This document shows, in pieces, positions 20,796 to 31,843 of a stretch of 64,000 bases of DNA (the stretch's first letter is position 1; each line of letters begins with the position of its first letter). Where the stretch lies: positions 682,001 to 746,000 of the forward strand of contig CP087222.1 of NCBI GenBank assembly GCA_020912385.1, given 5' to 3'. The notes beneath the pieces were generated by a model. That model searched no databases. It worked only from the letters and a program-made list of their open reading frames with translations, and was not told the origin of the DNA. This DNA comes from Neofusicoccum parvum (lineage: Eukaryota; Ascomycota; Dothideomycetes; Botryosphaeriales; Botryosphaeriaceae). The position numbers and the translations under genes were made by a program.

Positions 20796-22476
20796 GGCCG
20801 CAGGCGTCGCGGGTTGCGTGCCTGTGACTGAGGGCGGGATGCTTGGCCGGCACCCGAGCTGACGGTGTCCGGGGACAAGATTAGAGGGCAGCGCCCGTGC
20901 GGCGACAGGGCGCGGACAGGGGGCCGCGCGGATTGGCCAATGGCCGCGCGCCAACCGCCGCCGGCCTTGCCGCTTCGGCCTAGCTAGGGCTCGCAGGGCT
21001 GCTCAGGGCTGAAAGGCCCGCCCGCGCTCACCGACGAGGGTGCGGTGACTGGCCACGCGCGGCTGCACGACGACCCGCCAGCGCATCTGAGCGAAAAAGA
21101 AGCTCCAGCATGCGCCGCGGAGCGCCAATCGACGGCTGCCTGGGACGCCGCAGCAGGCTCGGGCTCGTCCGGCGTCGGTCAGCAGCGTTTGCCCTTTCGG
21201 CCAGGCCGCAGGCACGTCGACTCGCAGGGGGCCGGCAGGAAGTGAGGGCGATCAGATCACCGCGCGGCTCTGCGGACGGGTCGCCGGCATTGCGAGAGTC
21301 CTGTGATTCCATGACGCCGCCCGGAATAGCAGCTGGCGGGCGGCGCGTGCGCGGCTGCCTAAGGAGCTGCTCGGCCGGCCACTCATCAACGCCAGACGGG
21401 CTGCTATCTCGGCTCGCTCGGGCCGTGCGGGAGCGCTGCGCTGCGCGAGTGACGCAGCCGGCCGCGAGGACTCGGTCAGGTGCGCCGCGCGCGAACGCAG
21501 TTCCTGTTCCCTGGCCCGGCTCACCGGCGGCGTGCATGCGCATGGCGGGCAGGCCCTCTGCGGCGTTCCAGGCCTGCTCCACCATGCATGCGGGGCCGCG
21601 CTCCCTCAGCTGCGCGCTCCACCACCACTCCGTGCCTCCATGCCGTGCTCCTGGACACCACAACGCGCTCTTGGCGTTTGAAACGCTCGCTATTGCCCGC
21701 CCGTTGCAGCCTCGCGCCGCGCCAAGCGACTGCCTGCGGGCATGCGCTGAAACTGTGCTGTCGCGTGGCGCCGCTGTCTTCATCTGCTGTACTCTACTTG
21801 CGTCAGCACCGAGTAAGTCCACCCCGTCCGCGTCTTGGCTTTCCGGGCGCGCCCCGCGCCGCTCGAGTATGAAAAGGGCCTGCTCCCGCTCGTTGTGTCC
21901 ACGCCTTCTGACCAGCGCAGGCTCGTCGGTCGACCTCCTCACGCCGTCGCAGGAGGCGGGCTGCCGGGCAGGGACGGCCGCATTGGATGAGACGACACGC
22001 GGCGGCGCGCCACCACCCTGCGGAACAGCGTGAATGCGCATTTCCATCAGCAGACGCTCGTACGTGCTCAGCAGTGCGTGTCGAGCGGAGTGGAGGAGGA
22101 GCTGCTTTGAACCCAAGACCCCGCTCCGCCCTGCGCGCCAGGCTGAGTGGTGGGCGGAGAATCCTTCGGTTTTTCCGCCTTCATTTGCGCAAGGAACAGC
22201 CTAAAGCTCGGCAGCGGCCGATCAAACGTCCCTCTGGCCGTTTCGCTTCGTTGATGCGGTCGCTTGGCGGCATTTCGCCCCTGTTCTCCGAATGTTTCAC
22301 TCCTTTCTCCCGTTAACGCCGTTTCAATATACACACAGCGCCCTCCCATTGGCCGCTTCGTGTATGTTTTCCCGCCAGCACCCCAATGCCGCCGGGCCTC
22401 GCTTGCCTGCTCCCGCCATCATGCCCTTAATGCGGAACTGCGGCTCGACGCGCCCTCTCTCCACCGTGCCCAGCAG

Positions 22477-22483
22477 TATATAT
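22477..22483 (+). promoter_or_regulatory. TATA box of the xylanase gene
   Basis: TATATAT lies 103 bp upstream of the xylanase ATG, followed by a C/T-rich leader. No clear GGCTAA site for the xylanase activator XlnR was noticed in the nearest few hundred bases. Confidence 0.45.
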
Positions 22484-22585
22484 GTGTGCTCCAGGGCCTC
22501 CGTCCGGGACGGTTTCGCCTTCTCCAGCCAGCTTGTTTCAGCAGCTGCCTTTCTCTTCCTACAGACTTGAAGTCTATTCTGCACA

Positions 22586-24130
22586 ATGTCGTTCCTTGCT
22601 GCTACTTTCACTTCTCTTCTCGCCGTGCAGGCCGCTCAGGCCATCCCCTTCTCGTGAGCCCCGCCTGGTCATTTCGGCGCTTCTCCCCGCTGACTGAGAC
22701 TGTGTAGACGCCGTGCTGCAGCTGGTCTGAACACGGCTGCGCAAGCTGCCGGTCTCGAGTACTTTGGCTCGGCCACCGACAACCCGGAGCTTACCGACAC
22801 TGCCTATGTCACCGGCTTGAACAACACCGCCGACTTTGGCCAGATCACGCCGGGCAACGCCCAGAAGGTGCGCAATCTTGCCGTGAGACAATTGGGAACA
22901 CGCATGCTGACGAAATGAATAGTGGGACACCATCGAGGCCTCGCGCAACACCTTCTCCTACACCAAGGGAGATGTGGTTGCCGACCTCGCCGAGGCCAAC
23001 GGCCAGAAGCTGCGCTGCCACACCCTGGTCTGGTACAACCAGCTGCCCAGCTGGGTCAAGGACGGCGGCTTCGACAACGCCACCCTCGTCGAGATCCTGC
23101 AGAACCACATCACGAACGAGGTCACCCACTACAAGGGCCGCTGCGCTCACTGGGATGTCGTCAACGAGGCCCTTAACGAGGACGGCACTTACCGCGACAT
23201 GGTCTTCTACAACACCATCGGCGAGGCGTACATCCCCATTGCCTTCGCTGCGGCTGCGGCTGCGGATCCCTCCGCGAAGCTCTACTACAACGACTACAAC
23301 ATCGAGTGGTCTGGCAACAAGCAGAAGGCTGCCAAGAAAATCGTCGAGATGATCCAGGCCTACGGTGTCAAGGTTGACGGCGTTGGTCTTCAGGCCCACT
23401 TCACCGTTGGCAACACTGCTTCTCAGGACGCCATCGAGGGTGTCATCCAGGACTTCGCCTCTCTCGGTGTTGAGGTCGCCGTCACGGAGCTTGATATCCG
23501 CATGGAGACTCCGGCCACCGACGCGAACCTTGAGCAGCAGGCCACTGACTACCAGACTGTCGTCAACGCCTGCTTGAACAACAAGGATGCTTGCAAGGGC
23601 ATTACCATCTGGGACTACACTGACAAGTACTCTTGGGTGTAAGTGACCAGCGACTGCCGCTTGACTGCCACTTGGGTGTAGTAACTGACACGTGATCCCC
23701 CAGGCCTTCTACCTTCTCTGGCTACGGCGCCGCCCTTCCGTGGGATGAGAACCTCGAGAAAAAGCCCGCCTACGACGCCATCCTGTCTGCCCTCCAGGCG
23801 GCAGCTGGCACCAACAGCAGCAGTGGATCGAGTACGTCTGCCCCGGCCACCAGCACTGCCCCGGCCAACAGCACTACCCCGGCCGCCACCACCCCCACCG
23901 CTACTGCCACTAAGACTTCGAGCAGCGCAGTAGTCGCCACGTCCGCGACGTCCGTCGTGGTAGCGGAGACTGCCAGCACGCCCGCGGCTTCGACCGGCAG
24001 CTCTAGTTCTACTGGCAGCGCTGTTGCCAAGTACGGTCAGTGCGGCGGCGCGAACTACCAGGGCTCAACGACCTGCGAGAGCGGCGCGACCTGCAAGGAG
24101 TGGAACACGTACTATCACCAGTGCTTGTGA
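22586..24130 (+). CDS. Secreted GH10 endo-1,4-beta-xylanase with C-terminal CBM1
   Basis: Four exons (22586-22653, 22708-22867, 22923-23638, 23704-24130) give 456 residues. A signal peptide ([19 protein letters not shown]) is followed by the GH10 barrel, about residues 30-350. The acid/base Glu158 is in [12 protein letters not shown] and the nucleophile Glu265 is in [11 protein letters not shown] Ser/Thr/Ala linker follows, and the last 33 residues form a CBM1 cellulose-binding domain (YGQCGG ... CL with four Cys). The enzyme cuts beta-1,4-xylan in plant cell walls outside the cell. One oddity: the conserved His in the usual LVWHSQLP motif is Tyr114 here (LVWYNQLP). It stands alone, not in a cluster with other wall-degrading enzymes. 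Confidence 0.95.
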
Positions 24131-27100
24131 AGACTGAGCCGAGTAGAGAGCCCACCCGGCCGCGTCTGTGCTCCCTGTTTCCCCTTCTTTGTTGATACTT
24201 CTTGGACAGATTATACATACTACACTTTGCTTGCTTCAAAAGCTCCGATGTCCACTTATTCCAAGATTCATGATCTGATCATCAGTGGCAGTGCCACGTT
24301 GCTCACGCCTCTGCTCTCTGACTTCGCTGCGGAGCACCCGCCTCTCCGCCCGCGACAACACACACGGCGCAGGGAGGTGGAGCGTAACACGCAGCGCTAA
24401 TGGCGATAGACAGTGTAACCTCAATAATCAGGCCATTTCAGAGCAGGTCAGGCCCGCCGTCCAGAGCCGAAACATCACAGGCAAAGAGTCGAAACAAGTG
24501 AGAAACGGCGGAGAGGTCGGGTCAAGATCGATCTGGACCACGACACGACCCCTAGATCAGCCTGACACTTTCGTGCATGCATCTTCAGACTAATTGCGCC
24601 ATATTCCCTGAACGGAGCGCATCATTGAGCGCGAGGACCGATTGCCGAAACTGGACTAAATTTAGGCCACCTGCACACTTCAGCGGCTATCGAAGGTACC
24701 TATCACTCTGGCCAGTCAACGCGGCGGGAGCACGCGTGGAAAAGGAAATACAGCCACCTACAACCGAAGGCGCATAACGCCACTCCCGCTGCGATCGCCA
24801 CTTCTCTTATCACGCACGCCTGGAACACCCCGGCGCGCCGTCCGATTGGGGCTGGTCCGCATGCGAGATGACCGTTGCTGCAGCTCGTGCTGCAGGGGAA
24901 GACCCTTCTCCGCCCATCACGCTCAATATCAGCACGGCCTCGCGGCCGACCCTCCCTCTGCGCTCTCCTATTGACGAAGACTCCTCGGGAGATCTACCGC
25001 GGCCGCGATCGACCATCGAGGCTTTTTTTGCTCCATTCATCACATCTTTGGCCCACCTTTCCACCACGTTCTCTAACGATCTGTCTCTGGATCGACGTTC
25101 TCGGGCTTTCTAATGACCCCTTTTCCCTCTAGGGAGGATTGGATCTTGGGCAACGAAACCGGATTGCGTCTTCACATCCGGAGCTTTTTCTTGGTTCTCC
25201 GCCGGGTCTGCCCTTTGCTTATTCCTGCCACCCTGGCCGGAGGAGCCGCAGTGTGTCCGCTCCGCCGCCGGCCGTCCGCTCGCCGCGCTGTTGTCCGTGC
25301 TATTCCGCCCGCCGTCAGTGCTGTCCGACCCGTCCCGGAGAGCTACCACTTTCAGCGAACATACTTGCATGCAGACACGCTACCTTTGGTGGCTGGCCTA
25401 ATGCTGCGCAGTAGCAGCCGACCGCATCGGCCGACAGCTGCCCAAAGCCAAATTAATCAACATCGCTTATCGCTGCAGCAGTACATACGCGACACATGGA
25501 TGACATGTACATGCTCTTTCAGGCAACCCGGGGAAAAGTTGACGTAGTGTCCACTTTTTCCGCTCCCGCCCCCACCATCCCTCACTCCGTCCCACTTCCC
25601 ACCCTCCCCCATCCCCTTCCCCAGCTGTGCGCCGTGGCTTCGTCCTCGGCCCGCGCCCCAATCGCGTGCATGTGTACGCGGGTGTACTCGAGACGAGGCC
25701 CCGTCTCCCCTTGCTCGTTTGGAACAGGCTACCGGAGGCATCTGCGGGCCTGAATGTGAAGAATTCGCACTCCAGCTGGGGTCTCGACGTCGGCCAATAT
25801 GGGAGCGCCCGTGAAGGTTTCGCGACGCGCTCCGCTTCCCGCTCCGCAATGTATCTCAACCTGCATTCCAATAGCGGGCAGCTGCTCCATTGGGGAATTT
25901 ATCGGCGCTCTGCCGCCACCATGCTGCCCGACTGCAGCGATTACTGATGGTCTCCTCTTCACCCATCACCGCCGCGGGCCGCTGAGATAGACGCAGACCC
26001 TACATAGTGCCAGACAGCCTCTCTCCCATGTAACCGCGGAGCCGCCTTGGCGCGCGCGTGGCAGAGCAGAGAGGGCGCCTACAAAAAAGCAAAAAAGCGC
26101 AACCGTTGCCTATCATCCGCATTAGGCCTCCCACCCTCGACGTCCGCCCTCTTCGGGCATCTCTGCACCATTTCTTTTCCCTCGTCATTAGTGCCGATTC
26201 GGCGAGCGGCGATTCTCGCTTTGCTTTTTCCCTCCCACCCCTACCCCCGCGCTCTTTTCGCAACAGGACCGCAGCGGACCCTGCATCACGGCTCTCCGCC
26301 GCGCATCACTGGGCGCAGCATAAGCAAGTCCCGCTGCTCGCGTGGCAGCGAAGTGCCTTAATCCGTTTCAGGCCACCCACCCGCCTATCACCTCTCCCCA
26401 AAGACCGCATGCTCCCAAATTGAGCACCCCTACCCCATCGTAGGATGTTCCTGGCAGCGCCTCCTTCCCCAAATCCGGCGCCCCATGTTTTCTTTTTCTC
26501 ACTACTTCCCACAACCTCAAGCCTCGCCTACGTTTCCTCTTTACTACCGCAATTAAGGTTTCTCTCATCTCCCCGTTTCGCCCCTGTTGGATGACTTTTG
26601 CCCTCGCTCTTGTTGGGTGATGCTGCTGCCCTGCAGCTCAGCAGTTTCTTCCCTGGCGGATGGCGCAATCAGCAAAAACACGCGCCGGCCGATTACTGGC
26701 GCGTTTTCCCACGTGGCTGTTGCAGGTGGCTGCTGGCTGACCTGCATCTGCTTGCACATTCCGTGCGCGCAAGGTCGCAACCTTCTTCCTCTCGCCTGCC
26801 AGCAGCGGCCGGCTGTGCAAAGGGGCCGGCTGGCCGCCGACGTCATGGAGAGGAAGAAATAGCGTGTGCCAGTTCTACCTGCCAATGGAGTGCCATCCGT
26901 ATACGCAAGACCACTTTGCACATGCCCCCTCGGAGGTCGAGGAGCGCATCTGGAGCGGTGTGAAGCGATGATCTGTGATCTCGAATGCCGTCATAGTGTC
27001 TTGCTCCCAAGACGAGAAGACGCCGTCAAGTGATGATTGTGCGTAACGGCAGTTCCATCGTGTGGCCGTGTTTGGCGAGCGTAGCGGCATTCCACGGCTG

Positions 27101-28111
27101 AGTGGTTTAGTCCCACGCAAGCTGTCTCTGCCTCCCTCTCCAGCAGCAAGCTGGCTGGACTGCTGTAGCCGCCGACCTTTGCGCCGCCCCGTACCCAGTC
27201 TTCCACGCGGCGGTCGGTCCGTCGTCCGCAGGTGTGGTGCGTGTCGTTCGGTTTCAGTCTCCGAAGGGAGGTGTGTGAGAGGGAGAAAAAAAAATGATCG
27301 ACACTGCTTTCCCCGGATCATGTCGGCGTCACATCCACCCACATGCATATGCACACGCGAAGAATTTCTCATTGATTGACGCTGGTAGAGGGTACGTATA
27401 TACACATGTATGTGCCCAACGAGCGGCCCAGGTCCTGGCCCAGGGGTAAGCAGGTACGCCAGGCATGCCAATCGGGACGGAGTCCTTTTCGTCAGCCTGC
27501 GCGGTGCCGCACTTCCCACCCCCTCGAGATCTCGCCTCCTGCCTCTACCCTCCTATACATCGATGATGGCCGGACCGATAGGTGGTGCATCCGGTTTCAA
27601 CTCGAGCCGTTTGCTCTTCGTCACTCTGAACCCAAGGGCACCAATCGCAACTGCTGGTCGAGATACCTTTATCCAATAGCGCAATGCCTTCCGATGACAG
27701 CCTCGATCTTCGCTCGCCCCCCTCCTCCCCATGTCTTCATTTCCTGCTTCGTACTGGACCGGGGAAGAAGGGCGCGCGGAGAATCTGTGGAGTAGGCTAG
27801 GCACTTCTCTTGCGCCTTTTTCCCTGATTTCCCTCGTGGCAGCAGAAAAATTCCTCGGCGCAGACGTGTGGTTGTCCGGGTTAGTGACATAGCCGTGCCT
27901 AAGCGCCACAGTGGTGATACCATCCCCGACTCCCCTAAATCCAAGATGGCCGACTATAACGCTGGATCAGTAGAAGTTAAAAGGACAGGTCTCAACGTCA
28001 ATCTGTTACACCTCCATCGCCTACCTTTGTTTTCATCCCAACCTACAGCCAAGTCTCCTTCTCCTTGATGAATAAGAGAGCATTCAGCCAGCCCCCCAAG
28101 AAGCCGCCATA
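24131..28111. other. 4-kb stretch without a supportable gene
   Basis: Between the xylanase stop and the DHA1 transporter start lie about 4 kb with only short open frames, none longer than about 214 residues and none family-like. Several pyrimidine-rich blocks occur (about 25560-25620, 26380-26560). No transposon ends, long repeats or tRNA were noticed. It may hold a long upstream regulatory region, noncoding transcripts or unrecognised short genes. Confidence 0.5.
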
Positions 28112-30199
28112 ATGCAGTCCATCCGCCAGTACCGCGAGATAGGACGTTTCGTCGAGCACACCCACCATCAGGAGGATAACCGGTCCAAGGATGCTCCTGA
28201 TGTCTCCAGGAAGCGGACGACACTCACTCTCCCTCTGCCCAACCTTGGCCCAGACATCGAGGAGCAGTGGAATGATGATGTTGAGAAGCAGCTAGACAGC
28301 TGCTCCTCATCCCAGATCTGGAAGACATCCAATCCAGTCAGCTCCGCGTCGTCTGATTACGAAAAGACCGCGCCGGACAGCGGCTACTCGTCCAACGACG
28401 AGAAGTCCAAGCCAAGCAGCCGTCGCTCTTCTACCGACACGGACAAGATCGAGCCGGACAGCGCTTACGGCACCGACAACGACCAGTCGAAGCCACCATC
28501 CAGCCGCACTTCAAGCGAAGTGAGCTCCATCTGCGAGCCCAACGCCGTGCGCTTCTCCGCGCTCCGTCCCAACGAGTCCACGGAGCACATCCTCAGCCAC
28601 TTCTCGCCCTACACCTCCAGCGACACCATTGGGCCGATCCCCGTCTTCGAGTGTCCCCGGGCGCCGCCCGCGCCGCCCGCCACGCCCGTCCCCATCGAGC
28701 AGCTGGAGCGGGAGCGGCAGCGCATCATCCCGGTGCACAGCTACGGGCCCGCGGACCCGACGAACCCGCGCAACTGGCCGCTGCCGCGGCGATCCTGCGC
28801 CTTCGTCCTGGTCTGCTTGCTGAGCTTCACGCAGACGTGGGCCGGCTCCGCCGACTCGTCGTACAACGGCGCCGCCGCCGAGAGCTTGGGCGTCAGCCGC
28901 GTCGCCGCGTCGCTCAACACGGCCATGTTCTCGCTCGGCATCGGCGTTGGCTCGCTGTTCGTCGGTCCGCTGTCCGAGACCTTTGGCAGGAACCTGCTCT
29001 ACTTCATCGCCGGCGCCGGATATCTCTTCGGTGTCATGGCTACCGCGCTCTCGCGCGACCTGGCTGGCCAGGTGGTGTCGAGGCTGTTTGTCGGGCTATG
29101 CACGAGCGTTACAGGAGCTGTGAGCGGAAGTAGCTTGCACGACATGTTCGATGTCAAGGAGAGGAGCATCGTCTTCCCGCTGCTGGCTCTGATGAATACG
29201 CTTCGTAAGTGATGGCTCCGCCGTAAAGGGAGGTTGAGGACAAACTCGTCTGACATGTGTATAGCTACTGCGCTTGCGCCTATTCCTGGCGGTTGGATCT
29301 GTGAATCGGCGCGTATCAGCTATCATTGGGTAGACTGGATTAGCTTGATCATCAGCGCTCCTGCATGGCTGCTCGCCTTCCTCTTCCTTCCGGAGACCTA
29401 CTCCCCGCTTCTCCAAAGCTGGAAAGCTCAGCATCTTCGTCGCGTAACCTGTGATAGCCGGTACAGGAGTGGCTTGGAGTCTGGCGGCGGTCTCGTCGCT
29501 CGCCTCAAAGAGACCTTGCCTCGGCCGCTCATCTTCTGGGGCCGCGAGCCGGTCATCATCATCTTGGGCATATACACCGTCGTGTTGAACGTCCTGCTCT
29601 TCATCTTTCTCTCGGCTTTCGAGTTCATCTTCACCGACACCTACGGATTCTCCGAAGGGGAAACTGGAACCGTCTTTCTAGCCATCGGAGCTGGAATTGT
29701 CTTCAGCACATGTCTGACGCCCATTTGGTACATCGTCGACTCACGCGCTCTCCGCCAGCGCCAGATCTATGAGGGGCCTAGTGCTACGCTTCCGCCAGAG
29801 GTACGGCTCTGGTCCTCTATGATCGCGTCGCCCTTCATGTCGATTAGCATCTTTTGGCTCGCCTGGACGAACTATCCATCCATCTCCCCGTGGTGCGGCA
29901 TTGCTGCGTGCTTCGTCTTTGGGTACGCACTTATCGCAATCCAGGTTTCGAGCTTCCAGTACATAATCGACAGCTACGGTCCTTACGCCGCCAGCGCGAT
30001 GGGAGGCATCACCCTAGCGAGATTTGCGCTCGCCGCCGGCATGAACGTTGCCGCTAGACCAATGTTCGAAGCTCTTGGCGTGCACTGGACACTGACGATA
30101 GTCGGCTCCATTGCAGCAGTCTTGATCCCGGCTCCTTGGCTCTTCTACAAGTACGGTGCCAGTGTGAGGGCACGCAGCAAGTACGCGGTGTATGCTTGA
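28112..30199 (+). CDS. MFS transporter, DHA1-type (drug/polyamine-like antiporter)
   Basis: Two exons (28112-29204, 29265-30199) joined across a GT-AG intron in phase give 675 residues. The first 205 or so residues are a hydrophilic Ser/Asp-rich cytosolic lead with three repeated short blocks of the type PDSGYSSNDEKSKPSSRRSS. The membrane part begins with DPTNPRNWPLPRR, a hallmark of fungal DHA1 proteins, and carries about twelve hydrophobic segments. The MFS loop 2-3 signature appears as GPLSETFGRN, and a PETY motif follows helix 6. It should sit in the plasma membrane and export drugs or polyamines by proton antiport. The substrate is unknown. The unusually long N-terminus may be a regulated, phosphorylated region. 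Confidence 0.9.
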
Positions 30200-31843
30200 A
30201 TTCTGATGTTGTTCTTGTTGGCGTCGATGCCCTCGCTGCCCGTCAATCAATGTCGCCATCTTCATCTTCATCGTCGGCTTCACCACTCGGCTCACCCCTT
30301 TACTTACCTCAACTACTCAGTCAATTGACTGTGAACGAATCTTTTTCAAACTTGTTAGCGTTGTCTATTGCATGGCGAGGAGTTGCCGCTGTTGCATGAG
30401 TCAGAAATACACCAGTTCCATGTAGTTACAGTTTTCTTTCGTTTGTCAGCTGTTTCATACCTTCTTGTACCCTCACTTCAAAAGCACAACCAGCAAAAGC
30501 ATCAAAAGCAGCATTGAAAAATTCTTGGGCGTTACGGGAAGCGGCATGATATGGTGCGGGAAAACAGCATAAAGAAAATCAGTTGAGATTAGATAGGAGA
30601 CAAGAATGATACCCTCAGTAACACAACGAACAATCTGTGAGAGGCACGATTGAACCTGAGATGCAGAGTTGCCTGGAGCACTGCAAAACAAATCTGGAAA
30701 TGAGGTCGGCGGCCAGGAGGGACGCTGAAACAAAGGGCAGCACGGCCTTTCGATGGCGGGAATTATTTCACGCTGGGGAAGGACGGGTAGCCGCATTGCT
30801 GACAATGCTGGTGCCGCATCGTGCAACAGACGGCAGCCGAGCTGACGGCTTGAGCGCCGGGTTTGAGCGCTTGGCAGGAAATCCGACATCGGGCTGACAT
30901 GGATGTACAGCGGTACGAGCTGTGGTACACAGGAAGGACCGGAAATAGCGTCGATGAGCGTCGATGAGCGTCGATGCGCGTCCCTCGCTGCGGCAGAGTA
31001 GGCATGCGGAGTGGGAGCGTCAATGAGACGGACAGCGCGGGGATGGCGGTCGACAGCGCGTGCAACGCGTCGCCCACGTGCAGGATCGCCGCGCGATGCC
31101 GTCAGAGGAGGGGGTTGGGGAGAAGAGAGTCCGAGGCGAGGCAGCTGGAGCAGCAGGTTCCCCGAACGGCGCCAAGACTCGCTTATTTGCCAGCTTCCTG
31201 CTGGCGACCAGCGCGTCCGCCCTGCCGACCGAGAGCTCCCAGACACGCTCCAACCCTTCCCTCACGGCCGCCTTCGACGCTCAAAACTCACCGGATCCCG
31301 CAGCGATGCCGTCCGCAGGCCACCGCGCCCCCTTTGCGGCCGCGCCGCGCTCTGCCGCCGCGGTTGCGCGCACACAAACTCCTTTTGCAGCGCTCAGCCG
31401 GTCGGCGCCTGATCACCGGAGCCGGCGGCCCTGACGTGCCCTGGGCCTATGCCGAACGCGCTAAGCCTCTCCCGCTGCTAGCGCCGTCATTCGGCCTGGA
31501 ATGCGTTTCTCGCGCGGTGCTCTGAAGTTGCCCGCACTGGAGACTCGACCCATCCACCGCGCCCTCTACGCCTCATACGCTGCACCAGACGCTCGTCGTC
31601 CTCGTCGCTGCTGAGAGAATGCCCACTTCAGCTCTCCCTCCTCATTCTGCCCCCGCAATCGTCAGCCTGCTTTGAAGCTCCACCGCCTTCACGCCGCCAG
31701 CTTCCATCCGACTCCGCACACTGGCCGCTGCTCATTTCGACGCCCCTACGCCTACGCCCGCGTCGTCGAGCCTCTCTGGCCTTCAGACAACGCTCTGAAT
31801 CACTAATCTCCAGCTTTGCGCCCTTCTCCCGCAGAATTGCAAC
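30200..31843. other. Intergenic region upstream of the PHD gene
   Basis: This 1.6-kb stretch has AT-rich 3' flank of the transporter to about 30700, then GC-rich promoter sequence. It includes a three-unit tandem decamer at 30951-30980 and a C/T-rich leader before 31844. No coding exon supportable. Confidence 0.45.
30951..30980 (+). repeat. Tandem decamer, three units
   Basis: TCGATGAGCG occurs twice in a row and a third unit differs by one base (TCGATGCGCG). It lies in the promoter side of the PHD gene; no known function. Confidence 0.75.

Larger units (their letters stand above)
20690..22585. other. Intergenic GC-rich region upstream of the xylanase gene
   Basis: About 1.9 kb between two divergent starts. 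From 21000 to 22100 the DNA is so GC-rich that long open frames exist on both strands (21110-22033 plus, 21028-22116 minus). Both translations are Arg/Ala/Gly/Ser-rich and unlike any family, so I treat them as chance. The right end is a pyrimidine-rich leader with a TATA box before the xylanase. Confidence 0.45.

Noticed and set aside
21028..22116. Minus-strand 362-codon frame and overlapping plus-strand frame 21110-22033
   Set aside because: Both translations are Arg/Ala/Gly/Ser-rich without hydrophobic core patterns or motifs; the block is so GC-rich that stops are rare on all frames.
26875..27519. Minus-strand 214-codon frame in the 4-kb gap
   Set aside because: No signal, domain or conserved pattern; amino-acid make-up fits translated noncoding DNA.
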